DNA of 64,000 nt from NCBI RefSeq assembly GCF_900156075.1, contig NZ_FTMM01000001.1, forward strand, positions 62,001 to 126,000. The letters are read 5' to 3'. Both the position numbers and the translations under genes were made by a program. How positions within the stretch are numbered: position 1 is the first letter of the stretch; each line of letters opens with the position of its first letter. Positions 53,023 through 62,334 of this stretch are shown here, in pieces. The notes below the pieces were generated by a model. That model worked only from the letters and a program-made list of their open reading frames with translations, had not been told where the DNA came from and did no database searches. The DNA comes from Chryseobacterium sp. RU37D. GTDB taxonomy: Bacteria; Bacteroidota; Bacteroidia; Flavobacteriales; Weeksellaceae.

Positions 53023-54384
53023 TTATATTTTCTGCTTAATTCTTTTCGCAGACATATTCAGGAACCGTTTGACAAGCATCACTGCAGAAGCTGTTAAACC
53101 TAATCCTAAGGCAATCCACATTCCGAAAGCGCCCATATTCAGTGTGACACAAAAGAAATAGCCTAAAGGAATCGTAATAACCCAATAGGCAATAAATGTG
53201 TAAATAGAAGGTATTTTCACATCCTGCAGCCCTCTTAGCATTCCCAAAGCCGTTACCTGAATACCATCTGAAAGCTGAAATAATGCAGCAATAATTAACA
53301 GTTTTGATGCTAATACAATTACCTCAATCTCTTCCTTCTTTGTAAAAAATGTTGGAAGGATATTTCTTCCTAAAATGAAGATAATTCCACAAATCGTCAT
53401 GAAAATAAAGGCTATTTTCAGGTTATTAATCCCTACTTTTCTTAGCTCAATAAAGTTCTGTTCACCAAGTTTTCTGCCAATCATTACTGTTGAGGCTACA
53501 CTGAAACCAATACATAAATTAAAGGTAAAAGAAGCCATACTTAATGCGATCTGGTGAGAAGCAATGTCGTGGGCAGAAATTAATCCGCAGATGAATGCTG
53601 CACCCGCAAACGCGGTAACTTCAAAAAACATTTGTAAAGCTGTAGGAAAACCTAGTCTCACCATTTTTTCAAACATCTCTTTCGTGAAAACTTGAATTTT
53701 TAGGGAGAAATCTTTAATATATTGTCTGGTTTTTTTCTCATTCAGAAGAACAAAATAAAGGAAAACAACCATGAAAATTCTTGCAATAAGGCTGGCCAGG
53801 GCAGAACCCTTCACTCCCATAGGAGGAATTCCGAAAAGTCCTTTAATGAAAACATAATTTAAAACAATATTAATTAAATTCGCAATAATGGTAGCTTTAG
53901 TAACCCCAATCGTATAAGAAAGTCCCTCTGAAACCTCTCTTAATGTCTGAAACATCATGAAGGGAACTATACTGATCGCCATAATAGTCAAAAAAGAAAC
54001 TGTATCCGGAATAATTTTTTCTGGCTGCCCTGAATGGTAAAGGAGAGGCATGCCTAAGAATAATATCCCCATCAAAATTATCCCCACTGATATGTTAATG
54101 ACAAACCCATGACTGAATACTGAATTGATGGTTTGATAATCTTTTTTAGAATGCGCCTCAGAAACGAGTGGGGGAATGGCAAAAGAAAATCCCAGCGCCA
54201 GAACAAACATCGAAAAGAATACGGCATTTCCCAAAGATACGGAAGCCAGGGCATCTGCTCCTAATAATTTTCCCACAATAATGTTATCAAATAAGTTCAC
54301 CGAAACCTGCCCTACTTGTGTCAGCATTACAGGAAGGGCCAGAGTGAGGCATTCTTTTGTATAGTTTTTATTTAAAAAGCTCAT
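53023..54384 (-). CDS. MATE family efflux transporter
   Basis: 453-residue inner-membrane exporter of the NorM branch, using an ion gradient to expel drugs or toxic metabolites. Twelve helices in two halves are predicted, with 'LALPVMLTQVGQVSVNLFDNIIVGKLLG' at the N-terminus and the family 'GFPTALQMFFEVTAFAGAAFICG' in the second half. Substrates cannot be read from the sequence. A terminator separates it from the regulator upstream. Confidence 0.9.
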   Translation of the reverse strand: MSFLNKNYTKECLTLALPVMLTQVGQVSVNLFDNIIVGKLLGADALASVSLGNAVFFSMFVLALGFSFAIPPLVSEAHSKKDYQTINSVFSHGFVINISVGIILMGILFLGMPLLYHSGQPEKIIPDTVSFLTIMAISIVPFMMFQTLREVSEGLSYTIGVTKATIIANLINIVLNYVFIKGLFGIPPMGVKGSALASLIARIFMVVFLYFVLLNEKKTRQYIKDFSLKIQVFTKEMFEKMVRLGFPTALQMFFEVTAFAGAAFICGLISAHDIASHQIALSMASFTFNLCIGFSVASTVMIGRKLGEQNFIELRKVGINNLKIAFIFMTICGIIFILGRNILPTFFTKKEEIEVIVLASKLLIIAALFQLSDGIQVTALGMLRGLQDVKIPSIYTFIAYWVITIPLGYFFCVTLNMGAFGMWIALGLGLTASAVMLVKRFLNMSAKRIKQKI

Positions 54385-54407
54385 AGTTTATCATTAATTT
54401 ATTAAAA

Positions 54408-54443
54408 AAAATTGCAGTAACATTATGATACTGCAATTTTTAT
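54408..54443 (-). terminator. Terminator of the sigma-54-type regulator gene
   Basis: AAATTGCAGTA and TACTGCAATTT are perfect 11-bp arms around ACATTATGA with T/A tracts. It lies in the 79-nt gap between the regulator and MATE genes. Confidence 0.75.
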
Positions 54444-54463
54444 ATTTTTAAGTAATAATTATA

Positions 54464-55648
54464 TTACTTCCTTACAAAACTTGCAACGTCTTCAGCAGAA
54501 ACAGTGTTTCCTCCTAAAATAATTAATCTTTCGACAACGTTTCTTAACTCCCTGATATTTCCTGTCCAAGAAAGTGCTTTTAAAGCATCAACAGCTTTAT
54601 CATTAAATTTTTTAGCAGCGGTTCCATGTTCATCAGCAATCATACCTGCAAAATGCTCTACCAACAATTTGATATCTTCTTTTCTCTCATCCAATGGTGG
54701 TACATAAATCTCTATTACAGAAAGCCTATGGTAAAGATCTTCCCTGAATCTTCCGGCTTCAATTTCTTTCTGCATATTTTTATTGGTTGCTGCAAGTACC
54801 CTTACATCAACTTTTATTTCTTTGTCGCTTCCTACAGGAGAAACTTTACTTTCCTGAAGCGCCCTCAACACTTTTGCCTGTGCAATGAGGCTCATATCAC
54901 CGATCTCATCCAGGAAAATCGTACCTCCGTTAGCCTGTTCGAATTTTCCCTGCTTATCTTTAATAGCTCCTGTAAATGAACCTTTTACGTGTCCGAAAAG
55001 TTCAGATTCAATAAGCTCTGAAGGTATTGCTGCACAGTTTACCTCTATCATTGGCCCCTTTGCACGTTCACTTTGATTATGGATGGCATGTGCTACCAAT
55101 TCTTTTCCTGCTCCGTTTGGACCTGTAATCAGTACCCTTGCGTCGGAAGCAGCCACCTTCTCAATCATCTCCTGAATCTTTTGCAAACTTGCTGATTCAC
55201 CGATCATTTGATACTTTTTGCTTACTTTTTTCTTTAAGGTTTTATTTTCAGTCTGAAGATTTTTATTTTCTTTTTTCAATGTTTCTTTTACTAAAGCATT
55301 TTTAACGCTTGTAATCAATCTGTTGATATCAATAGGCTTAGAAATGAAGTCATATGCACCTTCCTTTAGACAGGATACCGCAGAATCTATATCAGCGTGC
55401 CCCGAAATCATGATAAAAGTTGTTTCCGGCTTTAATGTAAGGCTCTGTTTCAGAAGCTCGGTTCCAGAAAGCTTAGGCATTTTTATATCAGAGATCACGA
55501 GCGCGAAGTCTTCTTTTTCTACCTGTTTATAACCTTCAAGGCCATCTTCGGCAATAATAAATTCATAGTCAGTAAGTTCATCAGAAAGAATACTTTGAAG
55601 TACTCCTGAAATTGCTTTTTCGTCTTCTACAATAAGGATTTTTTGCAT
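54464..55648 (-). CDS. NtrC-type response regulator lacking a Fis domain
   Basis: 394 residues: a receiver domain (1-120, phospho-acceptor Asp54 in 'VISDIKMPKLSG'), a coiled linker (about 120-142) and an AAA+ sigma-54 activator domain. Walker A is 'GPNGAGKE', Walker B 'GGTIFLDEIGD', and the sigma-contact loop is GSFTGA (223-228) in place of the usual GAFTGA. The chain ends right after the AAA+ lid ('VSAEDVASFVRK'), with no Fis-type helix-turn-helix. It may activate RpoN-dependent genes from solution, without binding DNA. No histidine kinase gene is adjacent. Confidence 0.88.
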   Translation of the reverse strand: MQKILIVEDEKAISGVLQSILSDELTDYEFIIAEDGLEGYKQVEKEDFALVISDIKMPKLSGTELLKQSLTLKPETTFIMISGHADIDSAVSCLKEGAYDFISKPIDINRLITSVKNALVKETLKKENKNLQTENKTLKKKVSKKYQMIGESASLQKIQEMIEKVAASDARVLITGPNGAGKELVAHAIHNQSERAKGPMIEVNCAAIPSELIESELFGHVKGSFTGAIKDKQGKFEQANGGTIFLDEIGDMSLIAQAKVLRALQESKVSPVGSDKEIKVDVRVLAATNKNMQKEIEAGRFREDLYHRLSVIEIYVPPLDERKEDIKLLVEHFAGMIADEHGTAAKKFNDKAVDALKALSWTGNIRELRNVVERLIILGGNTVSAEDVASFVRK

Positions 55649-55704
55649 AGTTGCAAATTTAGATTTTTTGATTGAATTATTAGCAAAAACTATACCTAAA
55701 GATA

Positions 55705-56364
55705 CTATTGGGAATAATCTCTTCTGCCGAAAATAGCTGAACCGACTCTTACGGAATTGGCACCGCAGCTAATGGCAATCAGGAAATCGTCACTCATTCC
55801 CATTGATAATGTTTCCAGTGATTTTACTTTATTTAATTCATCAAAAATTGTTTTTAAGGTTAAAAATTCCTTTCTGACCTGTTCTTTATTGTCTGTAAAC
55901 GTTGCCATTCCCATCAATCCTGTAATTTCAATACTAGGAAATTCCCCGTCCACATATTTCTTAAACAGGCTTTCTGCATCAGGAATGTTCAGCCCGAATT
56001 TCGTATCCTCTTCCGCAATTTTTACCTGCAGCAGCACTTTAATTTTCCTGTTGTGTTTTATAGCTTCTTTATTGATCTCGAATAAAAGCTTTTCAGAATC
56101 AACACTTTGAATGGTTTCTACGAATTCTGCAATATATTTTACTTTGTTAGTTTGTAGATGCCCAATTAAATGCCATTGAATATCTTTAGGAAGCTGAGGA
56201 TATTTTTCCATCATTTCTTGAACTTTGTTTTCTCCAAAAACTCTTTGTCCCAAATCATAAACCTCCTGAATGACAGAAACCGGATGTGTTTTTGAAACTG
56301 CTACCAGCTGCACATCTGCCGGAAGCTGGCTTTTTATATGATTATAATTTTCCTGAATGCTCAT
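55705..56364 (-). CDS. YggS/PLPBP family pyridoxal phosphate homeostasis protein
   Basis: Single-domain PLP-binding protein (219 residues) of the alanine racemase fold type III, thought to buffer pyridoxal phosphate. The PLP lysine is in 'LVAVSKTHP'. The other family motifs are 'FGENKVQE', 'WHLIGHLQTNKVK' and 'SMGMSDDF'. The polysaccharide deacetylase gene lies upstream on the same strand with a 19-nt gap. Confidence 0.93.
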   Translation of the reverse strand: MSIQENYNHIKSQLPADVQLVAVSKTHPVSVIQEVYDLGQRVFGENKVQEMMEKYPQLPKDIQWHLIGHLQTNKVKYIAEFVETIQSVDSEKLLFEINKEAIKHNRKIKVLLQVKIAEEDTKFGLNIPDAESLFKKYVDGEFPSIEITGLMGMATFTDNKEQVRKEFLTLKTIFDELNKVKSLETLSMGMSDDFLIAISCGANSVRVGSAIFGRRDYSQ

Positions 56365-56383
56365 ACCTGCAAATTTCTGAATT

Positions 56384-57250
56384 TTAATTTAAAACTTCAT
56401 TAATCTTCGGATATTCTGATATTTTTCTAAAAACAAAACGGTTGCTTTTTTGTAGTTTTTCAATAAATAAATCCAGTTCATTTACAGAATCTGCATCCCT
56501 TAAATATTGATCATGAGTAAGAAAAACAAGATGTCTAGAAGTTTTTTCCAAATCATTAAAAAATATGCTGTCTACTTTTTTCAGCATTTCTTCATGCTTT
56601 CCTTTCAGAATCATTTTATTGGTTGGCTTCCATTCAAGATCCCAACCGATTAGCTTGTAACCCGCCTGTTTAAGCTTATCTGCCGCTGCGGTTGAACTTT
56701 TCAGATCAGTTACTGTGATATTATTCAGTCTCCATATATTTCTTCCGGTAGTTCTGGCGATTTTATCATATAGTTTCAAACTGTCTTTTGCTGTGTCAAA
56801 ATCCTGAACAACAGCCATCGGATTTTTGTAAAAATCTGTGTATTTATTATGAGCATGGGTAAAACTGTGATTTGCCAGTTCCACCAACTGATCTTTTCTT
56901 AATAATTCTAAATCTTCTTGTTGCTTTTTACTTCCGTAGGCGTGTTTTCCTACAAGAAAAGCGGTTGCACAAATATTTCTTTTGTGCAGAATTTTCAGAA
57001 GATTTTCAGTTCCCCGATTCGGACCATCATCGAAAGTAAGGTAGATTACTCGTTTATCTAGAGAAACGTTTTCATCATCGAGTTTGGGGTCAATTTTTGC
57101 GACGGGATGGTCTTTTGAAATCATCTTTTCAGATTCTTTCTTTTCTTTTTTTTGATTGCAGCTGTTGAATAAAATTGAAGTTGCACACACCAATGCAAGC
57201 ATCCCAAGAAAAGTCTTGTTTCGAGACTTTTCCGCAAAAGTTTTTCTCAT
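56384..57250 (-). CDS. Polysaccharide deacetylase family lipoprotein
   Basis: Predicted cell-envelope NodB-type deacetylase acting on N-acetylated polysaccharide or peptidoglycan. A lipobox ('TSILFNSC', Cys31) anchors it. The zinc motifs are 'LTFDDGPNRG' (catalytic Asp, metal Asp) and 'ANHSFTHAHN' (HxxxH). A Trp/Asp-rich later segment ('LIGWDLEWKP') belongs to the active site. At 288 residues it is normal in size. It sits 133 nt from the DUF72 gene and may be co-transcribed with the PLP protein that follows. Confidence 0.88.
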   Translation of the reverse strand: MRKTFAEKSRNKTFLGMLALVCATSILFNSCNQKKEKKESEKMISKDHPVAKIDPKLDDENVSLDKRVIYLTFDDGPNRGTENLLKILHKRNICATAFLVGKHAYGSKKQQEDLELLRKDQLVELANHSFTHAHNKYTDFYKNPMAVVQDFDTAKDSLKLYDKIARTTGRNIWRLNNITVTDLKSSTAAADKLKQAGYKLIGWDLEWKPTNKMILKGKHEEMLKKVDSIFFNDLEKTSRHLVFLTHDQYLRDADSVNELDLFIEKLQKSNRFVFRKISEYPKINEVLN

Positions 57251-57379
57251 AAAATTGCAGGAATTTAAATTGTTAAATATTGTTAATTTTTACAAATTAT
57301 TCTTAACAAAATCTATGCCGATACCTACCTGAAAATTTATTTTAAAGCATATTTTAATACTAATAAATTGATGGGCGAT

Positions 57380-58108
57380 TTACTTCAGGATTTTCTTTAA
57401 ATACAATGAATTATTAATAGCTGCATTTCCCCATGTATTGTTGAAAAATATAAATGATTTCCTATTTTTTTCTTTAATTTTTTCAGCCAACTGATCAAGA
57501 AAATCTTTACTATATTCAGATTTATAAAGAATGGGTTTACCATGAAGCCTGTAATATAGAATATCTGGGTTATTAACTATGACAGTTTCCGGTAAAGCTC
57601 CGGGGAAAGTCACTCCAGAGAAAACAATATTCTTTTCTTTTAATATTGTAAGTATTTCATCTTCCCACCACGATTGATGCCGGAATTCAATGACATTTAA
57701 ATAATTAAAATCAAGATTACCAAGTATTAAATTAACATTTTCCGGGGTATTCTTAAATAAAGGAGGAAACTGATACAGAAAACCGGAAAGCTTTTCTTTT
57801 ATATTGGATTGAATATGATCGCAGAATTCGGAAATTTCTTCTTTACAATCTTTTAAACGTTTTTCGTGCGAGATTGCTTTTGGAATTTTAATGAAAAATT
57901 TAAAGTCTTCGGGAGTTTCATCAGACCATTTTAAAAGTGTCTTTTTTGTCGGTTTTCTATAAAATGTGGAGTTAATCTCAACGCAGTTATATTCTTGGGA
58001 GTACAGGGTAAGAAAGTCTTTACTTTTTGCGTCTTCAGGATACAATGAGCCTTTCCAGTCATTATTGTAAAACCCTGAACATCCGATGTAAAGATTTTCT
58101 TTTTCCAT
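57380..58108 (-). CDS. DUF72 domain-containing protein
   Basis: 242-residue TIM-barrel-like protein of unknown function ('YIGCSGFYNNDWKGSLYPE', 'CVEINSTFYRKPTKKT', 'FNNTWGNAAINN'). DUF72 proteins are widespread; no activity is established. Standalone on the minus strand next to repeat DNA. Confidence 0.88.
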   Translation of the reverse strand: MEKENLYIGCSGFYNNDWKGSLYPEDAKSKDFLTLYSQEYNCVEINSTFYRKPTKKTLLKWSDETPEDFKFFIKIPKAISHEKRLKDCKEEISEFCDHIQSNIKEKLSGFLYQFPPLFKNTPENVNLILGNLDFNYLNVIEFRHQSWWEDEILTILKEKNIVFSGVTFPGALPETVIVNNPDILYYRLHGKPILYKSEYSKDFLDQLAEKIKEKNRKSFIFFNNTWGNAAINNSLYLKKILK

Positions 58109-58124
58109 ACTGCTATTTTTTTAC

Positions 58125-58187
58125 TCTCACAGATTTAGCGGATGTTTGCACCTATTTTAAGAAACATATCTACTAAATCTGAGAGAA
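58125..58187. repeat. Imperfect palindrome 'CTCTCACAGATTTAGCG', copy 1
   Basis: CTCTCACAGATTTAG and CTAAATCTGAGAG are inverted with one mismatch, with internal 'GATGTTTG' also partly paired. The same sequence type ('CGGATTTAGCA...TGCTAAATCCG') is at 61180-61261, on the other side of the copper ATPase gene. Confidence 0.6.
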
Positions 58188-58195
58188 TATTAAAG

Positions 58196-61039
58196 TTATT
58201 TAATATCCAAATCAACCGAATTTAATCGCAGAGAATTTAAAATCACAGATAAAGAACTGAAGCTCATGGCCGCAGCTGCAATCATAGGTGATAATAAGAT
58301 TCCAAAAAATGGATACAATAATCCTGCCGCAATAGGAACTCCCAGCACATTATAAATAAAAGCAAAAAACAAATTTTCCTTAATATTTTTCAAAAGCTTC
58401 TCGCTTAGCAACCTGGCTTTGGCAACACCTAGAATATCTCCTTTCAATAAAGTGATTTCTGCACTTTCAATGGCGACATCCGTGCCGGTTCCCATGGCAA
58501 TCCCGATGTTTGCTTGGGCAAGGGCAGGAGAGTCGTTGATCCCGTCGCCGGTCATGGCCACGATTTTTCCCTGCTGCTGAATTTTTTTCACTTCATTTAA
58601 TTTATCTTCAGGATGGCAGTTTGCTTTATAATGCCTGATACCCAGCTCGTCTGCAACGGCTTTTGCAGTAATTTCATTGTCTCCGGTCATCATGATTACT
58701 TCAATGCCTTCATTCAATAACTGCTGAACTGCTTTTTTAGAGCTTTCCTTGATTTTATCTGTAAAGCTGATGAATCCCAGCACCTCATTTTCCTGAGCAA
58801 TATACGATATGGTATGCGCTTTTGACTGTACTTCAAGGGCCTTTTGCTTCAGATTTTCAGGAATGGTAATTTGATTATTCATCAATAAGCTTTCATTTCC
58901 CAGATAAATTATTTTTCCGCCTGAAATTCCCTTTACACCTTTACCTGAAATATTTTCAAAGTTTTCAATTTTTTCCGGCAAAATATTTTTGTCTTTTGCT
59001 TTTTTGATCACCGCATCTGATAACGGATGTTCTGAATTCTGATTTAATGAATAGGCTAGTTTTAACAATAAATTTTCATTGCTATTTACAGCTTCAATAT
59101 GTTCTACAGATGGTTTCCCTTCAGTTAAAGTACCTGTTTTGTCGGTAATTAAAACATTTACTTTATTCATTTGTTCAAGAGCTTCAGCGTTTTTAATAAG
59201 AATCCCGTTTTTGGCCCCTTTGCCAATCCCCACCATCAGTGACATCGGCGTTGCCAGACCTAAAGTACACGGACAGGCAACAATAAGCACTGCAACGGCA
59301 TTAACAAACGCAAACAGGCTTTTTTTCCCTTCCGGGCCAAAAAACTGCCATAAAACAAAGGTTAGAACTGCTATTAAAATAACAGCCGGGACAAAAACCC
59401 TGGAGACTCTATCGGTTAATTTTTGAATCGGGGCCTTGCTTCTGCTGGCTTCGTTGACCATTTTTATGACTTGAGAAAGTAGTGTTTCGTCGCCTACTTT
59501 TTCAGCCTTCATAATAAACACCTGATTCCCGTTGATGGTTCCCGAAGAAACTTTATCATTGATGTTTTTTTCTACCGGAATGGGCTCACCGGTGATCATA
59601 CTTTCATCGATGTAAGAATTTCCTTCCGTGATTTTTCCGTCAACCGGAATTTTCTCACCTGGTTTTACTTTTAATAAATCCCCGATTTTTACCTGAGAAA
59701 GCAATACCTTTTTTTCTTCACCATTAATCATTAAATTGGCTTCGTCAGGTGAAAGATTCATTAATTCACGGATAGCATTGCCTGTTTTTTTATGAGCTGC
59801 GGCTTCCATAAGCTGCCCTAAAATCACCAGCGTTAAGATCACGCAAACCGCCTCAAAATATAATGGTATCTCATGATTATGCCCCCGGATTTCGTACGGA
59901 ATAACATCCGGAAAAATGAGAGCCACAATACTGAAAGTAAATGCTGCTGCTACCCCTAACGCGATGAGACTGAACATGTTTAAGTTCCGTGTTTTAAAGG
60001 AAAACCAGCCTCTTTTCATCAGGAACCAGCCTGAGTAAAATAAAACAGGGAGCGTTAAAACCAATTCAGTAACGCCCTGAATTTGATGTGAAAAAGGAAA
60101 ATCAATAAACATTCCCCCCATCGAAAGAATAAAAACCGGGATGGTGAATAATAAAGAAATAATGAATTTTCTTTTTAAAATATTATATGTTTTATCATCA
60201 TCATCATCTTTACCGGGTATTCTGACTAAATCCATTCCGCAAATAGGGCAGCTTCCCGGTTCATTACGTATAATTTCCGGGTGCATTGGGCAGGTATATT
60301 TTACGGTCTTCTTTTCAGGGTATTTTACGAGATCCATTCCACAGACGAAGCATCCTACATTGCTGTCATATACTTTATCACCTTCACAAAACATGGGACA
60401 ATAGTATTTTCCTGCCATTTCATCTGTTACTTTTGCGGCTTCATGATGATGACTGTGACCATGTTTATGGGAATGATGATGTGAATGTGCCGATTTTTTT
60501 ACTAAATCTTCGGTAATTTCTTCCAAATGCATATGACATACAGGGCAATCACCCTTTTCGTCATAGATTTTACTGCCTTCACAGAACATCGGACAGTAAT
60601 ATTTTCCGATATGATTTTTGAAATTTTCAGGAAGGTTTGTTTTGGAATAAATCGGTTTAAAATTTGGATCTTTTGCTTGTTTTTCCTCGATCGGGACCAG
60701 GTACATATTGCAGACCGGACATCTTTTGCCCTGCTGAAAATACACTTTATCACCTTCGCATTCCATCGGGCAATAATAAACAGAAGATGGCGAAACTCTG
60801 TCCTGGGGTTTTATGAAAGCTTTTTCAGGATTTTCGGGGTCTTCCAGCTTATAATTTCCAATTTCTTCCAGCGCTTTATTTAAGGTATTGAAATCTATTT
60901 CTTTTTCGGAAATAATGGTTGCCATACTATTTCCAAGATTAATTTCAGCTTTGATCCCATCAATACTGTTCAGCTTTTCAGAGATTTTTTTCTGGCAGCC
61001 GGAGCAGGTCATTCCTAGTATTTTATATTGCTTTTCCAT
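58196..61039 (-). CDS. Copper-transporting P1B-type ATPase with four HMBD domains
   Basis: ATP-driven heavy-metal (probably Cu+) exporter of 947 residues. The N-terminus has one HMA domain (MTCSGC, about 10-15) and four tandem heavy-metal-binding (YHS-like) units 'YCPM...CPVC', about residues 88-115, 147-172, 212-238 and 248-272. Unit 3 has CFVC in place of CPVC. A His-rich linker (about 184-199, alternating HSHHH) lies between units 2 and 3. The P-type core follows: 'VACPCTLGLATPM' (CPC metal site), 'DKTGTLTEG', 'SEHPLSDA' and 'GDGINDSPAL'. An HMA-AraC regulator gene is next door, supporting a metal-resistance role. Confidence 0.93.
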   Translation of the reverse strand: MEKQYKILGMTCSGCQKKISEKLNSIDGIKAEINLGNSMATIISEKEIDFNTLNKALEEIGNYKLEDPENPEKAFIKPQDRVSPSSVYYCPMECEGDKVYFQQGKRCPVCNMYLVPIEEKQAKDPNFKPIYSKTNLPENFKNHIGKYYCPMFCEGSKIYDEKGDCPVCHMHLEEITEDLVKKSAHSHHHSHKHGHSHHHEAAKVTDEMAGKYYCPMFCEGDKVYDSNVGCFVCGMDLVKYPEKKTVKYTCPMHPEIIRNEPGSCPICGMDLVRIPGKDDDDDKTYNILKRKFIISLLFTIPVFILSMGGMFIDFPFSHQIQGVTELVLTLPVLFYSGWFLMKRGWFSFKTRNLNMFSLIALGVAAAFTFSIVALIFPDVIPYEIRGHNHEIPLYFEAVCVILTLVILGQLMEAAAHKKTGNAIRELMNLSPDEANLMINGEEKKVLLSQVKIGDLLKVKPGEKIPVDGKITEGNSYIDESMITGEPIPVEKNINDKVSSGTINGNQVFIMKAEKVGDETLLSQVIKMVNEASRSKAPIQKLTDRVSRVFVPAVILIAVLTFVLWQFFGPEGKKSLFAFVNAVAVLIVACPCTLGLATPMSLMVGIGKGAKNGILIKNAEALEQMNKVNVLITDKTGTLTEGKPSVEHIEAVNSNENLLLKLAYSLNQNSEHPLSDAVIKKAKDKNILPEKIENFENISGKGVKGISGGKIIYLGNESLLMNNQITIPENLKQKALEVQSKAHTISYIAQENEVLGFISFTDKIKESSKKAVQQLLNEGIEVIMMTGDNEITAKAVADELGIRHYKANCHPEDKLNEVKKIQQQGKIVAMTGDGINDSPALAQANIGIAMGTGTDVAIESAEITLLKGDILGVAKARLLSEKLLKNIKENLFFAFIYNVLGVPIAAGLLYPFFGILLSPMIAAAAMSFSSLSVILNSLRLNSVDLDIK

Positions 61040-61179
61040 GATCCTTTTAATTTATTGTACAAATTTCCAAAACGAAATTGGAAGGTTGTTATAAATTTAA
61101 GGATAATGTTTATAGAATTTTGTTTGAGTCGTTGTATTGAAGGGTTTTAGAGTTTGAGAATTTTAATGTTATATTTTTA

Positions 61180-61261
61180 TCTCGCGGATTTAGCATATTA
61201 CGCAGATGTTTTCGTATACTTTTAGTACTCTTAAATTACAAAATCTGCTAAATCCGCGAGA
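61180..61261. repeat. Inverted repeat 'TCTCGCGGATTTAGCA', copy 2
   Basis: TCTCGCGGATTTAGCA (61180-61195) and TGCTAAATCCGCGAGA (61246-61261) are perfect 16-bp arms with a 50-nt spacer. Its close relative lies at 58125-58187, so the copper ATPase gene is flanked by two elements of one repeat family. Confidence 0.75.
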
Positions 61262-61269
61262 CTTTAGTC

Positions 61270-61830
61270 TTAGACAAGATCTAAAGGTTTACGATTGTGT
61301 ACTTTTAATTTCTTAAATTCTGTAGGGGTGAAGCCTGTGCTGCTTCTAAACTGTGATGATAGATGCTGAACGCTTTTATATCCGAGCTTTCCGGCAATTT
61401 CCGTAAGGGTAAATTCATTATAAAGCAGCAGTTCTTTTACTTTTTCGATTTTCTGAAGGATAAAAAACTGTTCAAGCGTAACATTTTCATTTTGTGAAAA
61501 CGTTTTGGAAAGGAAGCTGTAATCTTTGTGAAGGTTTGAAACTAAAAATTCTGACAAAAGGAAATTTTCATCAATATCCAGCTCACTGATTTTTATAATA
61601 ATTAAGCTTTTAATTTTCTCAATAAGCTGGTGCGCAGAATTTTTTATTCGTTCAAAACCGGCCTCCCGTAACCGATTTTCTATCAACAGCAGCTGTTTTT
61701 CTGAAATTTCAGATGGTGTTTCCACCTCGCCGAGATTAATATTTTTGATTTTAACTTTAAATTCGTTAAAAATAGACGAAACTACCGCAATACACCTGTT
61801 GCAGACCATATTTTTTATGAAAATCTTCAT
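61270..61830 (-). CDS. AraC family regulator with N-terminal HMA-like domain
   Basis: 186-residue candidate metal-responsive regulator. Residues 1-60 look like a heavy-metal-associated fold with 'MVCNRCI', a CxxC that could bind a metal. Residues about 95-186 are an AraC helix-turn-helix ('LLLYNEFTLTEIAGKLGYKSVQHLSSQFRSSTGFTPTEFKK'). It lies upstream of the copper ATPase gene on the same strand with the repeat between them, and its start overlaps the thioesterase stop. It probably controls copA, but the sequence alone cannot prove which gene. Confidence 0.83.
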   Translation of the reverse strand: MKIFIKNMVCNRCIAVVSSIFNEFKVKIKNINLGEVETPSEISEKQLLLIENRLREAGFERIKNSAHQLIEKIKSLIIIKISELDIDENFLLSEFLVSNLHKDYSFLSKTFSQNENVTLEQFFILQKIEKVKELLLYNEFTLTEIAGKLGYKSVQHLSSQFRSSTGFTPTEFKKLKVHNRKPLDLV

Positions 61831-62225
61831 AGTCCATTCTGCTTAAGACGGTCTATTACAAATTCCACTTTTGTTTTTCCGTGAGGAGCAGGGTTTCCTT
61901 CTTCATCTAGGTTTACCATGACAATTTTATCGACTGTGATGATGGTCTGGTGCGTCATTTTATTCCTTACCTCACAGGCAAGCGTGAGGGATGTAGACCC
62001 AAATTTAACCACTTCAATCCCAATTTCAATAATATCGCCCTGTTTTGCAGAGCTTACGAAATTAATTTCGGAAATAAATTTTGTGACCACTTTTGTATTT
62101 TCCAATTGAATAATGGCATATAGTGCTGCTTCTTCGTCGATCCACTGTAGCAATCTTCCTCCGAAAAGAGAATGATTGGGGTTCAGGTCTTCGGGTTTAA
62201 CCCATTTTCTGGTGTGATAGTTCAT
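61827..62225 (-). CDS. Acyl-CoA thioesterase (hotdog fold)
   Basis: 132-residue hotdog-fold thioesterase, likely of the YciA branch. 'NHSLFGGRLLQWIDEEAAL' carries the catalytic Asp/Glu-containing helix, and 'VKFGSTSLTLACEVRN' forms the sheet edge. It hydrolyses acyl-CoA esters; chain-length preference is unknown. The stop overlaps the AraC gene start by 4 nt (ATGA). Confidence 0.87.
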   Translation of the reverse strand: MNYHTRKWVKPEDLNPNHSLFGGRLLQWIDEEAALYAIIQLENTKVVTKFISEINFVSSAKQGDIIEIGIEVVKFGSTSLTLACEVRNKMTHQTIITVDKIVMVNLDEEGNPAPHGKTKVEFVIDRLKQNGL

Positions 62226-62334
62226 CTTTGATAATTTTCTTTACAAATCTAGTGTTAAAAACTGGCTTTAGAAAAGAAATTGGATTTAGTTATCAAAAGA
62301 GAATTATTTATTTTCTCAATTATTTACTTTTGGA
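62226..62334. other. AT-rich gap, nothing recognised
   Basis: About 110 nt upstream of the thioesterase gene, with no clear -7 box and no repeat found. Confidence 0.4.

Noticed and set aside
60527..60883. Plus-strand frame opposite the copper ATPase N-terminus
   Set aside because: It is the complement of the repeated metal-binding units, which explains its length and repeats.
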